64,000 nucleotides of DNA from assembly GCA_007279905.1 (NCBI GenBank), contig QYPH01000014.1, forward strand, positions 1 to 64,000, in the 5' to 3' direction. The notes beneath the pieces were generated by a model. The model was given only the letters and a program-made list of their open reading frames with translations. It had not been told where the DNA came from and did not search any database. Made by a program: the position numbers and the translations under genes. Source of the stretch: Actinomycetota bacterium. Its GTDB lineage: Bacteria > Actinomycetota > Acidimicrobiia > Acidimicrobiales > Ilumatobacteraceae. This document shows positions 47,811 through 57,456 of this stretch, piece by piece. Within the stretch, counting starts at the first letter, position 1; each line of letters opens with the position of its first letter.

Positions 47811-49169
47811 CTAGAGCGATGCGATCAATCTTTCAACGCGATCATCTTTGCTCCTAAACGGGTCCTTACACAAGACTGTTCTCTGAGCCTGATCGTTAAT
47901 TTTGAGATGCACCCAGTCGACTGTGTAATCCCGCTTCTTGTCTTTTGCTGCTCGAATGAAGTCGCCACGAAGTCTGGCCCGCGTTGTTTGAGGTGCAGTC
48001 TCCATTGCCCTGACGATGTCGTCTTCGGCACACAGCCGTTCGACCATGTCACGATTCTGCATTCGGTAGAAAACTCCTCTGTCGCGACGAATGTCGTGAT
48101 ATTGCAAGTCCAACGCCTGAATACGAGAATCATCGAGTGCAAGTCCGTGTTTCGATCTATAGGCCTCAATGAGATTGTGTTTAATCACCCAATCAACTTC
48201 AGTGCCAAGTTTTAGCGGATCATTTTCAATCGTTGAGACACAGTGTTCCCACATTTCGAGAGCTCGCATTTCCATCGCAGAAAAACCGTGGCTATCGGCG
48301 AAGCGCAAGGCACTGTCAAGGTACTCGCGTTGAATATCAAGTGCAGACAATTCGCGACCACCTTCGAGACGTACTCGTTTTCTGCAGGTGATGTCATGAC
48401 TAAAGTCTCGTATTGACCGCACCGGATTCTCGAGCTTCAGATCCCGCAGCGCAAAATCCTTTGCTTCGATCATTCTCAGCATGCAAGCGGTACTTCCCAG
48501 TTTCAAAAATGTTGTGTACTCACTCATATTCGAATCGCCAACGATCACGTGAAGTCTTCGATACTTTTCTGCGTCAGCGTGTGGTTCGTCTCGAGTATTG
48601 ATAATTGGACGACTGCGTGTGGTGGCAGAGCTCATCGACTCCCAAATATGTTCTGCGCGTTGGGCGATGCTAAAGATTGGGCCTCTCGCCGTCTGCAATA
48701 CCTGACCAGCCCCAGTAAAAATTTGTCTCGAGACCAAAAACGGAATCAGGTCATGTTGGTAGGTATCTGGCTGGTCACTCCTGCGAGTCAAATAATTTTC
48801 GTGACAGCCATACGAGTTGCCGGCCGAATCCGAATTGTTCTTGAAGAGATAAATCGTTCCTTTGATGCCTTCATCACGAAGCCTTTGTTCTGCACCAATC
48901 AACAATTCTTCAAGTTTGCGCTCGCCCGCTTTGTCATGAACAGTGCAGTCATAAATCGAATCACACTCAGGCGTTGCATATTCCGGATGCGATCCAACGT
49001 CTAGATACAGTCGCGCTCCATTTTCCAAAAAGACATTAGAACTTCTGCCCCACGACACGACACGGCGAAAGAGATACCTGGCAACTTCATCGGGGCTGAG
49101 GCGGCGTTGTCCACGCAATGTGCACGTGACCCCATATTCGGTCTCGATGCCGAATATTCGTTTGTCCAT
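47811..49169 (-). CDS. pafA: Pup-protein ligase PafA
   Basis: [17 protein letters not shown]..., [25 protein letters not shown]; paralogous to dop; in proteasome cluster. Confidence 0.95.
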   Translation of the reverse strand: MDKRIFGIETEYGVTCTLRGQRRLSPDEVARYLFRRVVSWGRSSNVFLENGARLYLDVGSHPEYATPECDSIYDCTVHDKAGERKLEELLIGAEQRLRDEGIKGTIYLFKNNSDSAGNSYGCHENYLTRRSDQPDTYQHDLIPFLVSRQIFTGAGQVLQTARGPIFSIAQRAEHIWESMSSATTRSRPIINTRDEPHADAEKYRRLHVIVGDSNMSEYTTFLKLGSTACMLRMIEAKDFALRDLKLENPVRSIRDFSHDITCRKRVRLEGGRELSALDIQREYLDSALRFADSHGFSAMEMRALEMWEHCVSTIENDPLKLGTEVDWVIKHNLIEAYRSKHGLALDDSRIQALDLQYHDIRRDRGVFYRMQNRDMVERLCAEDDIVRAMETAPQTTRARLRGDFIRAAKDKKRDYTVDWVHLKINDQAQRTVLCKDPFRSKDDRVERLIASL

Positions 49170-49181
49170 GACGGCTACTGA

Positions 49182-49859
49182 CTATGACAGAAATTGAGTG
49201 ATCGTAGATTCATTGAGGCGCGAAAAACATCGACGCGCTCCATTTCTCACCAAAACTGCCACCTCAAGCTCGGTTGAACTGATTGGGGTATCACCAACAG
49301 AAAGTGCTTGGTGTGCAAACTTGACAGCATCCTGAAGGGTTGAGTCGGGAACGAAGATTTCAACGAGTCGACCTCGAATTGATTCCATGTCTCCACCAAG
49401 AACAGTAAACCTATGTTCGTCAATGACGGTTCCGTCATACATGATGTGGAACAACTGATCTTTAGTTGCATCGAGACCAACCTCGGCAACAAGAATTTCA
49501 ACCTCTAGAGGTTTCATTTCGTGTGTGAATGTTTGACCCAAAATCTGCGCGTATTGATTGGCGAGGCCTCGAGCGTCGACATCGAGTCGAGAGAATTGGT
49601 AGCCCTTGAGGTCTGCTGCTCGCACGCCAGCAACACGAAGCTGATCGAACTCGTTGTATTTACCTACTCCGGCAAAAGCAATCCGGTCGTAGATCTCGCT
49701 GATCTTGCGCAACGTATTTGATGGGTTCTCTGCGACAAGCGCTATACCGTCGTTGTATTGCAAGGCAACGAGTGCCCGACCACGTGCGATGCCCTTTCGT
49801 GCGTAATCCGCACGATCCTTCATCATCTGCTCGGGGGCTACATAAAAAGGCATGCTCAT
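49182..49859 (-). CDS. prcA: 20S proteasome alpha subunit
   Basis: MPFYVAPEQMMKDRADYARKGIARGRALVALQY...VAENPSNTLRKISEIYDRIAFAGVGKYNEF. Confidence 0.95.
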   Translation of the reverse strand: MSMPFYVAPEQMMKDRADYARKGIARGRALVALQYNDGIALVAENPSNTLRKISEIYDRIAFAGVGKYNEFDQLRVAGVRAADLKGYQFSRLDVDARGLANQYAQILGQTFTHEMKPLEVEILVAEVGLDATKDQLFHIMYDGTVIDEHRFTVLGGDMESIRGRLVEIFVPDSTLQDAVKFAHQALSVGDTPISSTELEVAVLVRNGARRCFSRLNESTITQFLS

Positions 49860-50650
49860 CGCTGTACCACGCCATCGGCAATTGCTTCGTAGGTCTTTTT
49901 GAGTTGTTCATCAGCGATTCTTGTAAAGCCTTCACTGGTGATTGATGCGATCACCGGATAGATGCCACGCAAAGCGTCTGGACCACCGGTTGCCGAATCT
50001 GCATCCGATGCTTCCCACAGAGCTCTAGCCGCGAGGTTAACGCCTTCATCGATCGTCATATCGCGCTTCCATGTCATTCGCAATACAGTTCCAGCGTGCA
50101 ACATTCCTGATCCCGTTGCCACAAAGTCGTGTTCTTCGTAACGTCCACCAGTCGCGTCATAGTTCCACAGTCGACCATGCTGCAACAGTGTGTCGTAACC
50201 CGCAAAAATGGGCACGACCATAAAACCTTGCATCGCTGCTGGCAAATTACTCCGAACAAACATCGACAACTGGTTGGCCTTACCTTCAAGCGTGAGAGAT
50301 TGTCCTTCTACTTTTTCGTAATGCTCGATTTGTAATTGAAAAAGTTTGACCATTTCCATCGCCGGACCAGCAGCACCAGCAATGGCTACGCCACTGAATT
50401 GGTCGGCTTGTACAACCTTTTCCATTTCCCGATGGCTGATGAGATTTCCCGATGTTGCTCGTCTGTCACCAGCCATCACCACACCGTTTGCGCAACGCAG
50501 AGCAACACAAGTTGTTGCATGCGGAACAAGCATTTCGTTTGCTGGAATGTTCTCACCAAAAGGAGATAGCCCAACGCGTTTTAGTAACTCGCCAAAACTT
50601 GCACCTGGGTCCTGAGCGAAGGGAAACATCGGCATCGACATATGACTCAA
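49856..50650 (-). CDS. prcB: 20S proteasome beta subunit
   Basis: Propeptide then TTCVALRCANGVVMAGDRRATSGNLI; ATGA overlap with prcA. Confidence 0.95.
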   Translation of the reverse strand: MSHMSMPMFPFAQDPGASFGELLKRVGLSPFGENIPANEMLVPHATTCVALRCANGVVMAGDRRATSGNLISHREMEKVVQADQFSGVAIAGAAGPAMEMVKLFQLQIEHYEKVEGQSLTLEGKANQLSMFVRSNLPAAMQGFMVVPIFAGYDTLLQHGRLWNYDATGGRYEEHDFVATGSGMLHAGTVLRMTWKRDMTIDEGVNLAARALWEASDADSATGGPDALRGIYPVIASITSEGFTRIADEQLKKTYEAIADGVVQR

Positions 50651-50659
50651 TGTATAGGG

Positions 50660-50854
50660 CTACTGCCCGCCTTTTTGTACATAACTCTTGACGAACTCTT
50701 CGGCATTTGACTCAAGAACCTCATCAATTTCGTCAAGCAAACTATCCAAATCCACAGCAAGACTCTTGGTTTGAGAGCCTGTTGCACTTGACGCATCACT
50801 CTGAGTTTCTGAGTGACTTCGCGGTTGACGAGTTTTTTTGATCTGCTCAGGCAT
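50660..50854 (-). CDS. pup: Prokaryotic ubiquitin-like protein Pup
   Basis: 64 aa ending ...LDSLLDEIDEVLESNAEEFVKSYVQKGGQ; between dop and prcB. Confidence 0.96.
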   Translation of the reverse strand: MPEQIKKTRQPRSHSETQSDASSATGSQTKSLAVDLDSLLDEIDEVLESNAEEFVKSYVQKGGQ

Positions 50855-50902
50855 GAACGCACCATACTCAAAATCCCAAAGAGATGCCAGCCTAAGAATG
50901 TC

Positions 50903-52402
50903 TCAAAATTGTGAACCAATTCTGGCTAACAGATCAGCGGGTGTTTGGCACATGGCAAGCAATTCGCCAACAAGCACTTTGGTTCCCCGCAGTGGCTCTG
51001 GCATTGGCACGCGCTTCAAACCCTCATTGTCGATATCGAAGACAACGCTGTCCCAGTTGGCAGCAATCACTGCGTGGGGCCAGCGCTGCAACACCGTGCC
51101 TCTAAAAAACGCGCGAGTGCTTGACGGAGGTTGGCTCATTGAACGCAAGACTTCATCTGTTTCACACAGCACCTCAAGACCGGCACGTAATGCCAAACAC
51201 TTGTCTACTCTCATGTCGTGGTATTGCAGATCAATAGCTTTCAATCTCGCATCGTCGTGCTGCAACCCATGTCTCAACGTAAAGCCCTCGACGATTCTCA
51301 ATTTTGCAACCCAATCAACAACATTGGCAACTGACATTGGGTCACTCTTTAGACCCAGCAACACATGTTGCCAACGGAGTAGCACGTCTTGTCCGACCGA
51401 TTGGTCGACTGCTTCGAGGCCATACCTGGCTGCGTATTGCACTGCTGCTTCGTAGAGCTCGAACTGGATTTGTAACGCCGTGAGGCGGCGGCCATCCGAC
51501 ATCACGACAGCGGTTTGCAAAGAATAGTCGTGACTGATTTGTCGGACTGCGCTCACCGGGTCGCTGATTACAAGATGCTCGGGAAATTCGTCGTCCTCAA
51601 TCATCGCGAGGACGATCGCGGTAGTTCCAACCTTGAGAAATGTTGCAACCTCACTCATGTTGGCGTCGCCTGCAATTACATGCAACCTTCGATATTTGAC
51701 CGGATCACAGTGCGGTTCATCGCGAGTGTTGACAATGGGTCGCTTGAGCGTTGTCTCTAAACCGATCTCCTCTTCAAAGAAATCGGCGCGTTGACTGAGC
51801 TGAAACCATGGCGATGAATTGCCCTTGGCTGCAATGCCTCTATGTTCGACTCCGACTTTTCCCGCACCACAAAAGATCTGGCGACTAACGAAGTGCGTTG
51901 TAATTTGCTGTGCAATTTGAGCGAACGGTGTCGTGCGAGAAACCAAGTAGTTCTCATGGCATCCGTAGCTATTTCCCTTGCCGTCAGAATTGTTCTTGTA
52001 GAGAACGATCTCCGATTCAAACGGCAATCCCTCGTTGGCAATCTGCATGCTTCGACGCACGATCTCTTCACCAGCCCGATCGAACAGAACGGTTTCCAGC
52101 GCAGTTCGACACTCGGGTGTGCTGATCTCAGGATGGGCATGGTCAACGTAATACCGTGCGCCATTGGTCAGCACCGTATTGACAAGCTGCGACTCAAATT
52201 CGGGAAACAGGTAATCGTCTAACGAAAAACCGCGAGCGTCACTGCCTGGATGCTCATCGATGAAATCCCATCCAACAGAGTCGTGTACGCCTTGCGAGAA
52301 GGCATTTACGATGATTGACGACGCAGTGATCGGATTGACATCACCACCCTTAAAGATAATTCCATACTCGGTTTCAATTCCACACACCTTCGGTATTGCC
52401 AC
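50903..52402 (-). CDS. dop: Depupylase/deamidase Dop
   Basis: PKVCGIETEYGIIFKGGDVNP; PafA/Dop family; GTG start immediately after the mpa TAA. Confidence 0.95.
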   Translation of the reverse strand: MAIPKVCGIETEYGIIFKGGDVNPITASSIIVNAFSQGVHDSVGWDFIDEHPGSDARGFSLDDYLFPEFESQLVNTVLTNGARYYVDHAHPEISTPECRTALETVLFDRAGEEIVRRSMQIANEGLPFESEIVLYKNNSDGKGNSYGCHENYLVSRTTPFAQIAQQITTHFVSRQIFCGAGKVGVEHRGIAAKGNSSPWFQLSQRADFFEEEIGLETTLKRPIVNTRDEPHCDPVKYRRLHVIAGDANMSEVATFLKVGTTAIVLAMIEDDEFPEHLVISDPVSAVRQISHDYSLQTAVVMSDGRRLTALQIQFELYEAAVQYAARYGLEAVDQSVGQDVLLRWQHVLLGLKSDPMSVANVVDWVAKLRIVEGFTLRHGLQHDDARLKAIDLQYHDMRVDKCLALRAGLEVLCETDEVLRSMSQPPSSTRAFFRGTVLQRWPHAVIAANWDSVVFDIDNEGLKRVPMPEPLRGTKVLVGELLAMCQTPADLLARIGSQF

Positions 52403-54070
52403 TTAGAGGTACTGCCCCGTTGCTGTGCGTTCAATCGACTTGCCCCCTGCATCGCGCCCAGAACTCTTGTCGGTCTGATCGTGCACGAGCGTGCGAATGA
52501 ATACGATGCGTTCTCCCTTTTTGCCAGAAATTTTGGCCCAGTCATCAGGGTTTGTTGTATTGGGTAAGTCTTCGTGTTCTTTGAACTCCTGATGAATCGA
52601 GTCAACAAGATCTTCTTGCGAAATTCCTCGCACGCCAGTATCGATCAATCGTTTGATGGCCAACTTCTTTGCTCTTCGCACAATGTTTTCGATCATCGCG
52701 CCAGAGGCAAAGTCCTTGAAGTACATCACTTCCTTTTCGCCGTTTTGATAGGTCACTTCCAAAAATCTATTCTCTTCGGTTGTCGCATACATCTCGTCAA
52801 CTGCGTGCTCGATCATCGCACTGACCGCCTGTTGCAGGTTTCCGCTTCCAAGTTCGGCTACCGCTTGTTCACTAATTGGAAGTTCGATAGTCAGGTAGCG
52901 AGCGAAAATTTGCAGCGCTGCCGCTGCCGTAGGCCGTTCAACTTTGATCTTGACGTCTAAGCGACCGGGACGAAGAATTGCAGGGTCAATCAGATCTTCA
53001 CGGTTTGTGGCGCCAATAACAATGACATTTCTGAGTCCTTCAACGCCATCAATCTCTGCCAACAATTGCGGAACAATCGTGGATTCCATGTCGGACGAGA
53101 TTCCAGTGCCGCGTGTTCGAAACATTGAATCCATTTCGTCGAAGAAGATAATCACCGGCCAACCCTCTTCGTTCTTTTCTCTTGCGCGCTCAAAGATCAA
53201 ACGAATCTGTCTTTCAGTTTCTCCAACATATTTGTTGAGCAGTTCCGGACCCTTGATGTTGATGAAGTAACTACGACCTTTGTCGTCTCCTGTTCGACTT
53301 GAAACTTTTCTTGCCAAACTATTAGCGACAGCTTTTGCGATCAGCGTCTTTCCACAACCTGGCGGTCCATAGAGCAAGATTCCTTTAGGTGCTGGAAGCT
53401 GATGCTCGGCAAAAAGATCTGCATGCAAGAACGGAAGTTCGACTGCGTCAGCGATCTGCTCTATTTGAGCGTCCAATCCCCCGATATCGGAATAGGAGAT
53501 GTTGGGAACTTCTTCGAGCAACAGATGCTCAACTTCGGGTTGGTCAAGTTTTTCAAGCAGCAGATTTGATCGTGAGTCCAATCGCAATAGATCGCCAGAT
53601 CGAAGATGCATGCCACGAAGTGCTGTTGCCAACTCACACACTCGTTCGTCGTCGCCACGCACAACGACAATTGCTCGAATCCCGTCATCCAATACTTCTT
53701 TGAGGGAAACCAACTCACCCGTGGTGTCGCTTCCACGTTGCAGAACAATGTTGAGTGCGTCGTTGAGCATCACTTCGCTACCCAGTTCAAGATGTTCAAC
53801 CTCAACGTCTGGGTGCGCTGCTACTCGAATCTTTCTGCCGTTCGTTAACACATCGACGGTTTGGTCATCATTGATTCCGACGACTGTTCCATACGAGCCA
53901 GGTGCGCGCGTGAGTTTGTCGACTTCGTCTCGCAGCGATGCAATATGCTCGCGAGCTTCTCGCAAGGTATAGGAGAGCTTTTCGTTTTGTCCAGTGAGTC
54001 GGGCGATCTGACGTTTGGCATCATCGTTTGCCAATGCGTCGACAGGTTTACTCTCGGCATTAGATGTCAT
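52403..54070 (-). CDS. mpa: Proteasome-associated AAA ATPase (Mpa/ARC)
   Basis: Coiled-coil/OB N-terminus, [39 protein letters not shown]-terminal GQYL. Confidence 0.95.
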   Translation of the reverse strand: MTSNAESKPVDALANDDAKRQIARLTGQNEKLSYTLREAREHIASLRDEVDKLTRAPGSYGTVVGINDDQTVDVLTNGRKIRVAAHPDVEVEHLELGSEVMLNDALNIVLQRGSDTTGELVSLKEVLDDGIRAIVVVRGDDERVCELATALRGMHLRSGDLLRLDSRSNLLLEKLDQPEVEHLLLEEVPNISYSDIGGLDAQIEQIADAVELPFLHADLFAEHQLPAPKGILLYGPPGCGKTLIAKAVANSLARKVSSRTGDDKGRSYFINIKGPELLNKYVGETERQIRLIFERAREKNEEGWPVIIFFDEMDSMFRTRGTGISSDMESTIVPQLLAEIDGVEGLRNVIVIGATNREDLIDPAILRPGRLDVKIKVERPTAAAALQIFARYLTIELPISEQAVAELGSGNLQQAVSAMIEHAVDEMYATTEENRFLEVTYQNGEKEVMYFKDFASGAMIENIVRRAKKLAIKRLIDTGVRGISQEDLVDSIHQEFKEHEDLPNTTNPDDWAKISGKKGERIVFIRTLVHDQTDKSSGRDAGGKSIERTATGQYL

Positions 54071-54197
54071 GTGTCACCCCCTTCGTACCGTATAGGGCAA
54101 TCCTTGCCGAGAACACGGCTTTTTGGCAAGTGGCGTGTATTCTTAACCAAGTAACACAGAGCAATTTCGCTTATTACCGAAAAGGGAGCCAGCCACT

Positions 54198-54443
54198 ATG
54201 AAAGTTTGGATTGATCAGGATCTTTGCACTGGAGACGGATTGTGTGAGGAAATTGCCCCTGATGTCTTTACTCTCCTCGACGATGGACTTGCCTACGTTC
54301 GCGAAAAAGACAAAATCTTTGCTACGGCCAAGGGCAACGCACAGGGTGCTGAAGGTATGGCCAACTTTGCTGACAGTCAACTTGATGGTGTGATCGAATC
54401 AGCTGAGGAATGCCCCGGCGAATGCATCTTTATTGAGCCGTAA
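54198..54443 (+). CDS. Ferredoxin (3Fe-4S/4Fe-4S type)
   Basis: KVWIDQDLCTGDGLCEEIAPDVF...AEECPGECIFIEP; GGGAG RBS. Confidence 0.92.
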   Translation: MKVWIDQDLCTGDGLCEEIAPDVFTLLDDGLAYVREKDKIFATAKGNAQGAEGMANFADSQLDGVIESAEECPGECIFIEP

Positions 54444-54452
54444 GCACCTGAA

Positions 54453-55256
54453 TTAACTCTCAGCACTATCGGGTTGGGCTTGATGAGCCAGACCTATGAA
54501 ACGTGAGACGGTGAGAAACGCAGTATGTGCAACCATTCGGTGATCTGGACGCACTGACATGCCTTCAATATGCCACGAACGGTGAAGCACCTCAATGGTT
54601 CGTGATTCGATCCAAGCATCGCCCATTACTTTGCGTACCTGCACAGCCTGAGTAATGCTCGGCGTATAAGCAACAAGCAACCCACCTGTTCGCAACACCT
54701 TCTCTGCATGCGGCACTACATTCCAGGGCTCTGGAAGGTCGAGAACAACTCTGTCGTAATCAGAGCCATCAATTCCTTCGTATGAATCTCGAATCTGAAC
54801 CGAATAACGCTCAAGTGCTTCCTCACCCAAGAAGGATCGCACATTGGTTGTAGCGCGATTGGCAAAGTCTTCACGAATGTCGTATCCGGTAATGATTGCT
54901 CCGTAGCGGAGCATTGTCATCGAAAGAGCTCCAGACCCGACTCCAGTTTCAAATACGCGCATCCCAGGTCCGATGTCGCCGATCATACAAATTGGAGCCA
55001 AGTCCTTTGGATAAATAACTTGAGCGCCTCGCGGCATTTCCAATACGAAGTCTTCGAGGGTTGGCCGCAAAATTGAATAATGAGCGCCTTTAGTAGAAGT
55101 AAGAACAGTGCCTTCTTGACTTCCAACTATGTCTTTGTGCTCAAGTACTCCTGAGTGACTGTGAAATTGACCAGATTCGCTCAGTGTTGCGAGGTAGCGA
55201 CGCTTCTTTGAATCCAGTATGAGTACTTTCTCGCCAACTGCAAAAACTCTTGCCAT
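54453..55256 (-). CDS. trmI: tRNA (adenine-N1)-methyltransferase TrmI
   Basis: RGAQVIYPKDLAPICMIGDIGPGMRVFETGVGSGALSMTMLR, VVLDLPEPWNVV. Confidence 0.92.
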   Translation of the reverse strand: MARVFAVGEKVLILDSKKRRYLATLSESGQFHSHSGVLEHKDIVGSQEGTVLTSTKGAHYSILRPTLEDFVLEMPRGAQVIYPKDLAPICMIGDIGPGMRVFETGVGSGALSMTMLRYGAIITGYDIREDFANRATTNVRSFLGEEALERYSVQIRDSYEGIDGSDYDRVVLDLPEPWNVVPHAEKVLRTGGLLVAYTPSITQAVQVRKVMGDAWIESRTIEVLHRSWHIEGMSVRPDHRMVAHTAFLTVSRFIGLAHQAQPDSAES

Positions 55257-55259
55257 GAC

Positions 55260-55391
55260 TTATCGACCTTTACGCTTTGAGTGAGAAATGGAAACGGATT
55301 CGTCGTCATTCATATGCACACGCGCAATGACCGGAGACCGTCTTGAGCGCAAAAATTTATAGACGCGCCAAAAAATTTTGAGGTACCACAC
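55260..55391 (-). CDS. Candidate small protein (43 aa), not in the supplied ORF track
   Basis: Minus strand GTG(55391)...TAA(55260-55262): (V)WYLKIFWRVYKFLRSRRSPVIARVHMNDDESVSISHSKRKGR. It sits 5 nt after the upstream stop codon and 3 nt before the trmI start. Confidence 0.4.
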   Translation of the reverse strand: MWYLKIFWRVYKFLRSRRSPVIARVHMNDDESVSISHSKRKGR

Positions 55392-55396
55392 GCGCG

Positions 55397-55606
55397 TTAA
55401 CGACGGATCTCAACAACGCTGCGACGCTTGCGTCCACCTCGTCGACCAAGCATGTATGCAACCAGCACAACTACACCGCCGAGCAATGCTGCAGCGGCCA
55501 TAATCGACTGCTTTTTGTCTGAGGCGCGACCTTGGAGATCATCCTGTAGCGATTGAAATCTTGATTCAAGATCTTCTTTGGTGATTCGTGCATCTGGAGT
55601 TGGCAT
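55397..55606 (-). CDS. Small membrane protein, hypothetical
   Basis: 69 aa with TM segment MAAAALLGGVVVLVAYMLG and basic C-terminus. Confidence 0.6.
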   Translation of the reverse strand: MPTPDARITKEDLESRFQSLQDDLQGRASDKKQSIMAAAALLGGVVVLVAYMLGRRGGRKRRSVVEIRR

Positions 55607-55613
55607 CAGTTGC

Positions 55614-55952
55614 TCATTTCTCGCTATGAAGACTTGGGCGTTGAATACGCGTAATTGATAACCAGATCAAAGCGACTGCAACGACTGCAACGATGAAGTA
55701 CGGAACAAAGGTGAAGTATTGAGTGTCGGAAAAAACCTCGGCTTGCAAGAGTCGCAGCACACCAAGAAGTCCGATAACTGCACCAAAAAGCAAAGCGATC
55801 GCCCCAGCAATCCCCCACGCGAGCCAACGGCCCACTCCGCGCAATGGGTCAAGCGTCTCTTGCTTGACGTAGTCGCGCACCATCTCAAAGAGTTCGACTG
55901 CAGAAAGAGTCGAACCTAAGGGACGATTCCTTTTCACCTGGTCAGAATTCAC
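55614..55952 (-). CDS. Membrane protein, phage-holin-superfamily/DUF1469-like hypothetical
   Basis: 112 aa, two TM segments, ELFEMVRDYVKQETLDPLRGVGRWLAWGIAGAIALLFGAV. Confidence 0.6.
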   Translation of the reverse strand: MNSDQVKRNRPLGSTLSAVELFEMVRDYVKQETLDPLRGVGRWLAWGIAGAIALLFGAVIGLLGVLRLLQAEVFSDTQYFTFVPYFIVAVVAVALIWLSITRIQRPSLHSEK

Positions 55953-55995
55953 ACATCCAGTAAACCAGCGATTTTCAACGTTCTCACGTTTGGCT

Positions 55996-57456
55996 TTAGG
56001 GGGTTATTTCATCAACGCTTGGATGCTCTGAAAGTCCGCCTAGAGCACTTGCAAGTCCATTCCAGATTGGACGGTATTCACCTTGATTGGAGACACCCGA
56101 ACCATTCAAAATCAAAGCAAAACTTATAGCCCTCTCAGCCGTATAGACGACGAAACCAGAGAGTGCTTTGGCGCCAGTAAGCGTGCCCGTTTTTGCATGC
56201 AATCTGTCGCCTGCTACTGAATCGCCAAGCAGGTCTTTGAGAGTTCCAGTTTTTCCCGCGACTGCAAGGCCTGAACCGATGATCCCGAATCCTCCGTCTC
56301 GCTCGAGAAGTGCTGTTATGAGCGAGCATGTCGCGCGGTTTCCTCGATCGAGACCAGATCCATCAACAATCACTACTCCGTCAACCGAAAAACCCATTTC
56401 TTGCAATGTTGATTGCACCACTTGCGTTCCGGCAAGTCGCGTACCGCTCGCCAACTTTGACAAACCAATTTCCTTGAGCACAAGTTCGGCTGTGTTGTTG
56501 TCGCTATTTGTCAACATCTCAGCAACGATGTCGCGCATTGGCGCAGAGTTGATACTTGCAATAACCGGAAGATCACTCGAAGCGGTGCCTACAGATGCAG
56601 GTCCAAGCACGGTTATGCCACGCTCGGCTAGCAGCCTGGAAAACTCTTGTGCTGCTGCTAACGCGGGTTGATCTGGTTTGATTGGCGAAGCAAGAACAAC
56701 ACCGTCATTGAGCAGCAATGCTCCGAGAGGGCCAACTTCGGTTGTGCGCACACCAAGTCCGAGTGTTGGCGAAAATCTTTCTGTGTCATATCGACTTTCA
56801 TCGCCGACGATACTTCCCGTGATCTCTGTAATGCCAGCAGCGGAGATCAAGTCAATCAAAGATTCGATTTGCGTTGGTTTGAGAGTTGGATACGACTCGG
56901 TAGCTGGGTAAGCGATTGTCGACAAAACTGGATCTCCGCCTCCCACCAGCCACATGTCCCCAACGATCCGATTGCCATCTTGTACACCAACGGCTTTGGT
57001 TGTATACACAAAATCAGGACCAAGCACCTCGAGTGCAACTGTTGCAGTGAGTAATTTCATGTTGCTTGCAGGAACAATTGGCAGGTTTGGCTTGACGGCA
57101 GTTATTCGTTGACCCTCGACGCTGACCACTAAGCATGATTGATCAGGTATCAGTTGCACCGTCTCGTTAAGGGAGCGCAGAAGTCCACCTATCCGAAGCT
57201 CTGTCGACAAAATGGCTGGCAAACGGCGGGCATTCAACAAGGACGCGTTGACAGCTTGGGTTTCGACGACCGAATTATTGCTTGCAACCGAGACTGCTAT
57301 GTCGTTCACAAATTTCCAGGAAACTCCGAGTATCGAAGTTCCTACAAGTGTCACAGTTGTGAGCAACGTTGCTACAACGCGTGGTGAACCCAACCGCACT
57401 TTGTTGTTGGCTCGTTTCATGCCACGCGTGCTTTCGGGTGCATCACGCTGATTCAC
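55996..57456 (-). CDS. dacB: D-alanyl-D-alanine carboxypeptidase/endopeptidase (PBP4 family)
   Basis: PASNMKLLTATVALEVLG (SxxK), SDNNTAELVLKEIG (SxN), HAKTGTLTGAKALSGFV (KTG). Start is GTG 57456 (GTGA coupling) or ATG 57420. Confidence 0.88.
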   Translation of the reverse strand: MNQRDAPESTRGMKRANNKVRLGSPRVVATLLTTVTLVGTSILGVSWKFVNDIAVSVASNNSVVETQAVNASLLNARRLPAILSTELRIGGLLRSLNETVQLIPDQSCLVVSVEGQRITAVKPNLPIVPASNMKLLTATVALEVLGPDFVYTTKAVGVQDGNRIVGDMWLVGGGDPVLSTIAYPATESYPTLKPTQIESLIDLISAAGITEITGSIVGDESRYDTERFSPTLGLGVRTTEVGPLGALLLNDGVVLASPIKPDQPALAAAQEFSRLLAERGITVLGPASVGTASSDLPVIASINSAPMRDIVAEMLTNSDNNTAELVLKEIGLSKLASGTRLAGTQVVQSTLQEMGFSVDGVVIVDGSGLDRGNRATCSLITALLERDGGFGIIGSGLAVAGKTGTLKDLLGDSVAGDRLHAKTGTLTGAKALSGFVVYTAERAISFALILNGSGVSNQGEYRPIWNGLASALGGLSEHPSVDEITP

